A stretch of DNA of 64,000 nt, from positions 1 to 64,000 of the forward strand of contig CAVREG010000016.1 in assembly GCA_963720075.1 (NCBI GenBank), read 5' to 3'. Made by a program: the position numbers and the translations under genes. How positions within the stretch are numbered: the stretch's first letter is position 1; each line of letters begins with the position of its first letter. Source of the stretch: PALSA-188 sp963720075 (GTDB lineage: Bacteria > Acidobacteriota > Terriglobia > Terriglobales > Acidobacteriaceae). Positions 1 through 7,685 of the stretch are shown here, piece after piece. Under the pieces are notes generated by a model. It searched no databases. It saw nothing but the letters and a program-made list of their open reading frames with translations, and had not been told where the DNA came from.

Positions 1-383
1 CAGGCGGCTGGGCCATTTTTGTAAAGGTGGGGACGACGAGGTCGGCGATCACAGCTTTTCGCTGCACGCACGGGTAAACCTTGCTCGGGGGGAAGATGGC
101 GCGGTATGAATCAAAACCCAAAGGATGGGCCAGCCATCTTCTTCCCTGAACAACTCAAGCGCGCTTTCAGGAATCGGGTTTCGTGTCAGTTCGCTCTTTT
201 CCGTAGAAGCATCCCTTCTTGAACATGTTCAAAAATTCTCTTCTAAACTTACCAAAGGGCTAGGGGATAACATTGAACACCCGTTCAAATACCTCCCAAT
301 TCATTGCCAAGCCTCCTCTGACGACATAGATACGTACCCATCAAAAAGTCGGCGACGAACTCCTCAACCCGGATAGTCTTTGA
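1..383. other. left-edge region without a supported gene
   Basis: No convincing gene is visible here. A short plus-strand frame (125-376) has no recognisable domain, no ribosome binding site and a composition unlike its neighbours. On the minus strand a frame stays open through the window edge from about position 120, but lacks a clear start codon. The stretch may be the upstream region of the symporter or a decayed repeat. Confidence 0.4.
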
Positions 384-1871
384 ATGTCCTTCCAAACTAG
401 CAACCAGATGGGATTGAACCACCTCGATCTCGCGATCATCGCGATCTACCTCGCGGGCATTACGCTATTCGGACTGCGTTTCCGCAAGCGTCAGCGCACC
501 ATGCGCGATTATTTTCTCGCCGACCGGGATATTCCGTGGTGGGCGATTGCTCTTTCCATTGTCGCGGCTGAAACCAGCACTCTCACGATCATTAGTATTC
601 CTGGCCTTGCCTACGACACGAATTTCACATTCCTTCAGGTGGTGCTGGGTTATCTGGTGGGCCGCGTCATTATCAGTTTTGTTTTGCTGCCGCACTACTT
701 TCGCGGCGAACTTTACACCGCATACCAGTTGATCGAACGCCGCTTTGGAGGCGGTTTGCGAACCGTGACCGCCGGCCTTTTTCTATTAACCCGGGCCGCG
801 GCGGAAGGCGTTCGAGTTTATGCGGTGTCCATCGTGGTGACCATCGCGCTCGGCACCGGTGAAGTTACTTCGATCGCGATCATCACTGCCCTGACTCTGA
901 TCTATACCTTTGAAGGCGGCTTGGCAGCGGTCATCTGGACGGATGTGGTTCAGACCGTAATTTATGTCGCCGGAACTCTAGTCGGCGTGTTCACGATTCT
1001 TCATCTCGTGCCGGGAGGTTGGAGCGCGATCCATGCCGTCGCGGCGAACGCCGGCAAGCTGCAAGTTTTCGACTTCACTCCAAATTTCTGGAAGCCGTAC
1101 ACGTTCTGGGCGGGGCTGATCGGAGGAGCTTTTCTCACGACCGCGAGTCACGGCACCGATCAATTGATTGTGCAGCGATTATTGGCGGCGCGCAGCCAAC
1201 GCCAATCCGTAACTGCATTGCTTTCGAGTGGAGTAGCGGTGCTATTTCAGTTCGCATTGTTTCTACTGGTTGGCATGATGTTGTTCGTGTATTACCGCGT
1301 GCCCTCAGCAAGCTTTGGCACGGCGGACAGAATTTATCCAACATTCATCGTCACTCACATGCCCCACGGAATTTCGGGATTGCTTATCGCTGCAATTCTG
1401 GCCGCGGCAATGTCCAATTTAAGCGCCGCTCTCAATTCCCTTTCGTCGAGTTCGATGATGGATTTCTATTTGCGCGGCAATCGCGAAATCTCCGAAAAAA
1501 GAAAGATGCGGATCTCTCGCGTTTCTACTTTGTTCTGGGCGCTGATTCTCTTTGGACTAGCGATCCTGTCTCTGCATAAGATAGCCCGCGTAGTCGAGGT
1601 CGGATTGCAGATTGCGTCCGTCGCCTACGGAGCTTTGCTCGGCGTATTCCTGCTGGGCGTTCTCACCAAGCGCGCCAACCAAACCGGCGCAATGATAGGA
1701 ATGTTATTCGGATTTATTACCGAGCTCTATTTATGGATAGGAACCCAGGTGCCATGGACTTGGTATGTCGCCATCGGGACAATCGTGACCTTCGGGATAG
1801 GATATGGAGTAAGTGCGATGACGAATGACAGAGGCCCCGTTCACAAAACATTGCCCTCCGCAACCGAATAG
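384..1871 (+). CDS. sodium:solute symporter family transporter
   Basis: Predicted inner-membrane transporter of the solute:sodium symporter (SSS) family, which couples substrate import to sodium entry. The 495-residue product is almost wholly hydrophobic, in line with the usual 13 membrane helices and typical family length. The N-terminal part (residues about 15-75) has the family pattern of a first helix, a basic loop, a YFLADR segment and then WWAIALS with AAETST, the region near the sodium site. The substrate cannot be read from the sequence. A second in-frame ATG at 408 is an equally plausible start, as neither has a strong ribosome binding site. It stands alone, converging on the next gene. 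Confidence 0.88.
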   Translation: MSFQTSNQMGLNHLDLAIIAIYLAGITLFGLRFRKRQRTMRDYFLADRDIPWWAIALSIVAAETSTLTIISIPGLAYDTNFTFLQVVLGYLVGRVIISFVLLPHYFRGELYTAYQLIERRFGGGLRTVTAGLFLLTRAAAEGVRVYAVSIVVTIALGTGEVTSIAIITALTLIYTFEGGLAAVIWTDVVQTVIYVAGTLVGVFTILHLVPGGWSAIHAVAANAGKLQVFDFTPNFWKPYTFWAGLIGGAFLTTASHGTDQLIVQRLLAARSQRQSVTALLSSGVAVLFQFALFLLVGMMLFVYYRVPSASFGTADRIYPTFIVTHMPHGISGLLIAAILAAAMSNLSAALNSLSSSSMMDFYLRGNREISEKRKMRISRVSTLFWALILFGLAILSLHKIARVVEVGLQIASVAYGALLGVFLLGVLTKRANQTGAMIGMLFGFITELYLWIGTQVPWTWYVAIGTIVTFGIGYGVSAMTNDRGPVHKTLPSATE

Positions 1872-1892
1872 AGAGCCGCGGACCAAATGGCC

Positions 1893-2951
1893 CTACTGCT
1901 GAGCGCATTTGTCAGGCAGACGAAAAAACGATAGCGTCGTGCCATGGGTGATTGCCACGAATGTGCCGGAGGGCGATATATCTGAATGACTGTCATCGGT
2001 CAAAGCTGGGGGCAGCCGGCTATGCCAGTCGAAGCACATGCCGCCTGTCTTAGTGTCAATTACGCGCACTGCCTCTCCGTTATCCCATTCTTCTGGACCA
2101 CCGCCCGCGAGACCCTCCACTACCTCCGCTGCGTTCCTAAAAATTGAGACATGCCGGGTAGAATGATCAAACAACAATCGGCTGCCACTGTCGTTTGTTT
2201 CACTGCGAAGAGGATTCCCTTCAGGCATTCGGATATTTGCTAACTTTTTACCCGCAAAGTCGGCGATGTATTGTTGGCCGCAAATATCAACAAAGAGAGC
2301 GTCGCGATCGAGAACCCTAGCAGAAGAAAAACATTTTGTCTGGGGCTTCACCGAAAAAGATCCGAGTTCCTTTCCATCGAGAGTCTCCGTGTAAATTTTC
2401 TCCCCCCGTTCTACAGTAAGCGCGTCTTCCGATACCGAGAGAAGCGCGCCGGTACCCTGTCTGAGTTGCCGCTGGCTTGGAAGCAATTGATACAGCGTCC
2501 AACTAGTCATTGCGGAGGCTGCGGCCAGTTTCCCCGACGCAGAAATAAGGTAAGGTTCCACAAATGGAACTTGCTGCCTTTCCTGAAGGTCCACGGAATA
2601 GAGTACCGACGAAGGATATACAACTCCTGTTGACAGGATATGTGCGTCGCCAACCCGGTGCATAAAGGTGAATGGCATAGTTTTAGGGCCAGTCGCGCTT
2701 GAAAGATTGTGGAGCTGACCTCCCGTCCACTCGAACACGTAAACCTCGCAACTGCCGTTCGTCGAGTGGAAACAAAGTGCCAACGTCTTATCGGTCAAGA
2801 ACTCAACGCTTACCGACCTGTCTTGGGTGACAACGCCCGGCAGCAATTCGGCCAGATCGAAAGTTTCCTCGGGAGGGGGAGAATTCGGGCGGCACCATGC
2901 GGCGCAACCAAGCAGCAACACGAGGACAAGAGTTACCGAGCGAAGAGACAT
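1893..2951 (-). CDS. secreted beta-propeller-like protein of unknown function
   Basis: I do not recognise a named family. The 352-residue product begins with a hydrophobic signal sequence (residues 1-20) whose LLGCAAWC stretch could act as a lipobox. The rest is rich in short beta strands with repeated acidic/Ser-Gly turns (for example TDDSHSDISPSG near the C-terminus), as in WD40/YncE-type propellers common in Acidobacteriota. It is expected outside the cytoplasm. It is convergent with the symporter and follows the DedA gene on the same strand with a short gap, so the two could be cotranscribed. No catalytic motif is visible. Confidence 0.6.
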   Translation of the reverse strand: MSLRSVTLVLVLLLGCAAWCRPNSPPPEETFDLAELLPGVVTQDRSVSVEFLTDKTLALCFHSTNGSCEVYVFEWTGGQLHNLSSATGPKTMPFTFMHRVGDAHILSTGVVYPSSVLYSVDLQERQQVPFVEPYLISASGKLAAASAMTSWTLYQLLPSQRQLRQGTGALLSVSEDALTVERGEKIYTETLDGKELGSFSVKPQTKCFSSARVLDRDALFVDICGQQYIADFAGKKLANIRMPEGNPLRSETNDSGSRLLFDHSTRHVSIFRNAAEVVEGLAGGGPEEWDNGEAVRVIDTKTGGMCFDWHSRLPPALTDDSHSDISPSGTFVAITHGTTLSFFRLPDKCAQQ

Positions 2952-2979
2952 ATATCTTGACTCAACTCACCGAGCGACA

Positions 2980-3606
2980 TTACGCGTTTGCCTTCATCCG
3001 GCCCTTCCAGCGCGACCACACGAACCAGACGATTCCAGCCAGGATCAACGCAACAATCACTGCATCGAACTCATGAAAATATTTTCCGATGCTTCGCCAA
3101 TTCTGGCCTAACTTCATTCCAAACCACGCCAGCGCGAGACACCACGGCCAGGAACCGAGGAAAGTATAAAGATGAAATCGGCCACGCGGCATTCTCGATA
3201 CACCTGCCGGAAGCGCGATAAACGTTCGAACTACCGGCAACATCCGTCCGAAAAATACGGCGAGATATCCCCAGCGGTGGAAGAATTTATCCGTCCACTC
3301 AAGTTCATGAGCGCTTAGCAAAATCCATCGCCCATATTTTTCTACTAGTGGACGCCCGCCATAGTTGCCAATCTCATAGGCAACCAACGATCCCAAGTTA
3401 CAACCAATCGCTCCCGCAGTCGCGACCCAGAGCAATTTCATGGTGCCGGTGGATACGAGGTACCCGGCAAATGGCATGATCAGTTCCGACGGCAGCGGGA
3501 TGCACGCGGACTCGATCGCCATCAGAATCGTGATGCCGCCGTAACCCATCGCCGAAATCAAAGAGCTAATAAAAACAAAAAGTGCGCCGACTATCTTCTC
3601 AGTCAT
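2980..3606 (-). CDS. DedA family membrane protein
   Basis: Member of the DedA/SNARE-associated family of inner-membrane proteins, implicated in recycling of undecaprenyl phosphate or phospholipid carriers and in membrane homeostasis. The 208-residue length is normal. Visible family signatures are the early E-x-x-x-P-x-P-S-E segment (ESACIPLPSE, residues about 33-42), the glycine-rich GCNLGSLVAYEIG and the GRMLPVVRTFIALPAG motif around residues 120-135 with its conserved arginines. Four to five hydrophobic segments are present. The start at 3606 is an ATG with no alternative nearby. Confidence 0.9.
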   Translation of the reverse strand: MTEKIVGALFVFISSLISAMGYGGITILMAIESACIPLPSELIMPFAGYLVSTGTMKLLWVATAGAIGCNLGSLVAYEIGNYGGRPLVEKYGRWILLSAHELEWTDKFFHRWGYLAVFFGRMLPVVRTFIALPAGVSRMPRGRFHLYTFLGSWPWCLALAWFGMKLGQNWRSIGKYFHEFDAVIVALILAGIVWFVWSRWKGRMKANA

Positions 3607-3689
3607 TTTTTATTTTGCAGCTCTTAGATCGCATCGGAGCGGCGATGGTCTTGTACTGCGCCGGGAGAATGGAGTATCTGTCCGAGATT

Positions 3690-3914
3690 CTAAAAAGATC
3701 CTTCTTGGGTAAAAGTGAAACCGGGTAGCGATGCGCCTTCCGCGGTCTTGGTGATTTTGACGCGAACCGTGGGAGCATCCGGCGCGGTCACTTCAGCGGG
3801 ACGCAGCACCGCGTAGTGCGAAAATACTTCGCTGTAAACTTTGGTGACCAGATAATCCTGCCCACCGTCATCTTTACGCCAGACTTGCCCGAGTTGAACG
3901 GATTTGACTGCCAA
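3690..3914 (-). CDS. small conserved hypothetical protein
   Basis: A 74-residue soluble protein with beta-rich composition (GQVWRKDDGGQDYLVTKVY, then VRVKITKTAEG). I do not recognise the family, although the GxVW...YLV pattern resembles small single-domain SH3-like beta-barrel proteins. It appears to start at a TTG (3912-3914), preceded on the minus strand by a GAGG-type ribosome binding site about seven bases upstream, which supports translation. It lies upstream of dedA on the same strand, about 80 bases away, and is divergent from the endonuclease III gene. Confidence 0.55.
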   Translation of the reverse strand: MAVKSVQLGQVWRKDDGGQDYLVTKVYSEVFSHYAVLRPAEVTAPDAPTVRVKITKTAEGASLPGFTFTQEGSF

Positions 3915-4085
3915 GTATTTTCCTCAATTCAGTATGGATGCTAGTGTTCCAGACTATCGAGAGACCAATCAGCCGTCAAATGCGAACAGCCCTGATTGCG
4001 AAAACTATAGACATGTCTCGATAGGTGCGTCCCGAAAAGGATACGACGAATTTGCTACCATCATACAAACTATCTGAGGATACTC

Positions 4086-4916
4086 ATGGCGCGAGGTCTC
4101 ATAATAAGGCAGCCCGGCAAAGCGGGCAGACACGATGCTATTCGCAAACCAGTCGCAAAAACCAAGCAGCCGCCGAAATTAACCCGCGCTAAACCAGCGG
4201 GCATAACAAAATCAAAAGCGTCCCGGTCAGACAAAGCCTATAACCCCCTCGCCCCGGAACGCATTAAAGAAATCCTCAAGCGGCTGAATCAGCTTTATCC
4301 CGATGTGACTTGCGCGCTAACCCATAGTAGCGCGTGGGAACTGTTGGTCGCCACGATTCTCTCGGCGCAAGCCACAGACGTTCGAGTCAACATGGTGACG
4401 CCGGAAATCTTCAAAAAGTATCCGACGGTGCAGGATTTTGCCGCGTTGAAACCCGAGCAGCTTGAACCCGACATCCGTTCCACCGGATTCTTCCGCAACA
4501 AATCGAAGTCCGTCGTCGGTGCGGCTAAAAAGCTCGTTGCCGACTTCGGCGGCAAGGTTCCCGAAAATATGGATGATCTGCTTTCCCTTCCCGGAGTAGC
4601 TCGCAAAACTGCCAATGTCGTGCTTGGGACGTGGTTCAAAAAAGGCGAGGGCGTTGTCGTTGATACTCACGTGCATCGCATAGCGCGTCGGCTCGAACTC
4701 ACACGGAATGACGATCCCAAAAAGATCGAACAAGATTTGATTCAGATTATCCCGGAAGAAAGACGCATATTGTTTTCGCATCAGGTCATTTGGCATGGAC
4801 GCAAATTGTGCATCGCCCGAAGACCGAAGTGTGTGGAGTGTCCGCTGGAAAACATCTGCCACGCCGCCGACAAGACATGGACGACGGTGGAAATTCACAA
4901 GAACGCACGGGCGTAG
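4086..4916 (+). CDS. nth: endonuclease III (DNA glycosylase/AP lyase)
   Basis: Base-excision repair enzyme that removes oxidised pyrimidines and cleaves abasic sites. The 276-residue product carries a lysine-rich N-terminal extension of about 55 residues before the usual catalytic core. The helix-hairpin-helix LPGVARKTANVVLG contains the catalytic lysine, and VVVDTHVHRIARRL holds the catalytic aspartate. Near the C-terminus, four cysteines in the spacing C-x6-C-x2-C-x5-C form the expected [4Fe-4S] cluster loop. ATG start with a GAGGA ribosome binding site. It stands alone between divergent and convergent neighbours. The basic extension is unusual compared with the E. coli enzyme but common in related families. 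Confidence 0.95.
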   Translation: MARGLIIRQPGKAGRHDAIRKPVAKTKQPPKLTRAKPAGITKSKASRSDKAYNPLAPERIKEILKRLNQLYPDVTCALTHSSAWELLVATILSAQATDVRVNMVTPEIFKKYPTVQDFAALKPEQLEPDIRSTGFFRNKSKSVVGAAKKLVADFGGKVPENMDDLLSLPGVARKTANVVLGTWFKKGEGVVVDTHVHRIARRLELTRNDDPKKIEQDLIQIIPEERRILFSHQVIWHGRKLCIARRPKCVECPLENICHAADKTWTTVEIHKNARA

Positions 4917-4950
4917 GGAGAATCCTTCTCATCATTATTATTCACTTGCA

Positions 4951-5075
4951 CTGCGCAGCGACCTAAAGCAGATCCCTCGACTGCGCTCGGGATGACAGGC
5001 TTTCTTAATTGGAAATGCGTGCCTTTGACCTGGCCGTCGCCTAACTCTCTTTGTCATCTCGAGAGCCAAGGAATT
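4951..5075. repeat. dispersed intergenic repeat, CATCCCGAG type
   Basis: Between nth and lptFG. The minus strand at 4955-5000 reads GTCATCCCGAGCGCAGTCGAG followed by GGATCTGC, and a second partly complementary half with GTCATCTCGAGAG sits at about 5052-5066, giving an imperfect hairpin. The same kind of sequence recurs in this window near 11.92, 35.96 and 51.91 kb. Such elements are dispersed REP-like repeats rather than genes. Confidence 0.6.
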
Positions 5076-5137
5076 TGCCAAAGTAAAATAGCTGGCGAGT
5101 GGAGGGACCTGCTTTCCCGTTTGAATCTTACCGCGCT

Positions 5138-7468
5138 CTACGTCGGCACCTTCAATATCAAATACCCGCCCAACATCGCAAAAATCAAATCCGGGGACCA
5201 CGCCGCCAGCGCGGGCGGCAACTGACTGATGTTCCCCATAGCCTCGAACATTTGGGAGGTAACTGAATAAACCACTGCTATGCCAACGGCGACTGCGACC
5301 CCTGTGAGAGCTCCGCGCTTGCCCCCCGAAAGCGAAAATGGCACTGCCAGCACGGCCATAACCAGAGTGATGATGGGAAACGCGAACTTCTTTTGCAGTT
5401 GCACTCTAAGGCGCACCACATCGAATCCGCTCTGCTGCAAGTCATGAATATAGCGCCGCAGCTCTTCGTAGTTCATCTCCGAAGACTGCCTCACTTCCTT
5501 CTGGAAATACGACGGCGGCTCGCTGATGGCTGCAAAAGTCGAGACATCGAATGTCCGGTATTTTTCGATTGCTGACCCATGAAAATCCCGCTCCCAGCCT
5601 TGCGTGCAAACCCACCGCTCTAGGCTGTCGTCCCAATGCGCGCGCGCCGCGTAAATCCGGCTCGTGAGCTGAAAGGTGGCGGGATCAAACTGAAACACGG
5701 ATAGGCTGCCAAACTGCGCCCGCTCCGGATCAAACACTTGGTAGTAATAAATCGTCGAGTGCTCCCCGAAGATCCATTTGCGATCGGGATTCAGATAAGT
5801 TTGCGGCGGCTTGCCCTTGATGCGATTCCGCAACGCATCCTGCCGCTTGTTGGCTCGCGGCAAATAAAACTGGTCAAAGAAGAAAAGGCCGCCCGCGATT
5901 AGGGTTGCGGCAATCAGCAACGGAACAATAATCCGGTAAACGCTGATCCCGGTGGCCTTCATGGCCGTGATCTCATTCGTCCGCTGCATCAATCCCAACG
6001 TAATCAGGACTGCCAAGAGGATGCCGTAATGGCTGATGTTGTAGAGAAAGTATGGGGTGACATTCCACAAGTATTCCCCCACCACCACCGGCGAAACGTG
6101 ATTTCTCAGGATGTCTCCCAGCAGTTCGAACAACGTAAATACCAGCAACAGCATGATGAACGCAGAGAGCACCAATGCTAGATTTACAAAAAAGTCTCTC
6201 AGAACATAATCATCGAGAAGCATGGGAAAGCGCGCACTAAACATCCGCCGCCTTGACGCGGATCGTTCAAAGGCATCTCCATTGTCGCCATTGCGCGGAC
6301 TCTTCCTTCTCTCGTGAAGTTCCTGCTTGAAGGGATTACGAATCCGCAGAGAGCCAATTTCAAAAGGCCTGCGTTCTACTCTCCATAGCAAAAATGCGCC
6401 CAGCACGAGAAACACAATGTCGGCCAACCATACCCCCAAACCTGGTGAAACCTTGCCCTGTCTCGCTAGAGAAATTCCGAATAAAGATACAAAGTAATAG
6501 ACAAACACCAGCAGGATCGTCATTACGAAGCCGCTGGACTTGCCTCCTTTTTTCGACGACAGACCGAGAGGTATGCCCACCAGCGCTAATACCAGGCAGG
6601 CCGTTGGCAAAGCGAAGCGGCGATCCAATTCAATGTAGTACCAGCGGGAAAGCGCCGGATTCCGCTTCGTCTTCGCCTCGAAAAGCAAGTCTCGCGTGGA
6701 TAGTTGCGTGAGAGGAGCTGGCTCCTGCTCTCTAACATTTTCTTGTTGCGGTAACGCAATTGGGAAATCGGTCTGCTGAAAAGTCGAGACCTGATAATGA
6801 TTGGGAGACGCGGCATCCACTTCGTGGACAGACCCATTGGTCAGGTGAAGTTGCAGAGAATGAGGACCCTCGCTGATTAGAATTCCCCGTTGCGCCATGG
6901 TCACACGGGGAGCGGAAGGAATGCTGATATCGGCGATGAATACGTTCTTCCATATTGCAGCCTTCTGTGCCCCTTTCACATCCTGCACATAAAGTACTAA
7001 CTTGGGGAATCCCTCATAGAAGACGCGCGGCTGCACCTCAAAAGATGCTTGTGATCCCTTCAGCTTGTCCTGCAAGCCGCTCAGCGCGGCCTGAGAGCGC
7101 GGCACCAGATAGGCTCCGTTAAAGAGTGCCAGCGCCCAAGCGCCGGCAACAAAAATGGAAATGATTGCCAGAAACGACCAGACTCCAATGCCGCTCGCCC
7201 GCATGGCAGTAATCTCGCTGTCCGCGGCGAGCCGGCTGAGTCCAATCAGAATCCCGACAAGGACGGCCATGGGAATGGTGTAAGTGAGCGTCGAAGGAAG
7301 GCTTAAGAAAAACACTTCCGCCACCGAAGCCAGCGGTGCGCTGTTGCGGATAATCAACTCGAGAATGTGTCCCAGATCCCGCGTAAACAGCACAAACGTG
7401 AAGACGCCCAGCCCGATCAAGGCGTGGGACGTTACTTCGCGCAGAATATAGCGAGTGAGAATCCGCAT
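5138..7468 (-). CDS. LptF-LptG fusion, lipopolysaccharide export permease
   Basis: Inner-membrane permease of the LPS transport machine, which with the LptB ATPase extracts LPS and passes it to the periplasmic bridge. The 776-residue product is two YjgP/YjgQ permeases in one chain. Residues about 1-385 form one complete unit (LTRYILREV start, helices, periplasmic beta-jellyroll, C-terminal helices). A charged linker of roughly 30 residues rich in Arg/Lys/Asn follows, and residues about 415-776 repeat the same architecture (LDDYVLRDFF start). Both halves have the conserved N-terminal (S/T)EITAM(R/K)A(S/T)GI segment. Most Gram-negatives encode LptF and LptG separately. Start ATG at 7468. Confidence 0.9.
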   Translation of the reverse strand: MRILTRYILREVTSHALIGLGVFTFVLFTRDLGHILELIIRNSAPLASVAEVFFLSLPSTLTYTIPMAVLVGILIGLSRLAADSEITAMRASGIGVWSFLAIISIFVAGAWALALFNGAYLVPRSQAALSGLQDKLKGSQASFEVQPRVFYEGFPKLVLYVQDVKGAQKAAIWKNVFIADISIPSAPRVTMAQRGILISEGPHSLQLHLTNGSVHEVDAASPNHYQVSTFQQTDFPIALPQQENVREQEPAPLTQLSTRDLLFEAKTKRNPALSRWYYIELDRRFALPTACLVLALVGIPLGLSSKKGGKSSGFVMTILLVFVYYFVSLFGISLARQGKVSPGLGVWLADIVFLVLGAFLLWRVERRPFEIGSLRIRNPFKQELHERRKSPRNGDNGDAFERSASRRRMFSARFPMLLDDYVLRDFFVNLALVLSAFIMLLLVFTLFELLGDILRNHVSPVVVGEYLWNVTPYFLYNISHYGILLAVLITLGLMQRTNEITAMKATGISVYRIIVPLLIAATLIAGGLFFFDQFYLPRANKRQDALRNRIKGKPPQTYLNPDRKWIFGEHSTIYYYQVFDPERAQFGSLSVFQFDPATFQLTSRIYAARAHWDDSLERWVCTQGWERDFHGSAIEKYRTFDVSTFAAISEPPSYFQKEVRQSSEMNYEELRRYIHDLQQSGFDVVRLRVQLQKKFAFPIITLVMAVLAVPFSLSGGKRGALTGVAVAVGIAVVYSVTSQMFEAMGNISQLPPALAAWSPDLIFAMLGGYLILKVPT

Positions 7469-7685
7469 TGGCGGCAGCTTGAATGGAAGTCTAGCATGTC
7501 AAAAAGCATGAATTGTTTGATGTATTTCCGCCGAAAAACGCAGAGCAGCAAAGGCTTGAACTCCCGATTCTCAATAGATGCGATACCTGACGTTTGCGAA
7601 AAACCTGGATCACGAAGCTCGATTAGCCCTACTGGTCGTATTACCTCCGTAATGTGCATCTCTTTGCCGTTACCCATTAACCTGA

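Noticed and set aside
125..376. Short plus-strand frame at the left edge
   Set aside because: No homologue recognised, no ribosome binding site, no link to the following symporter gene.
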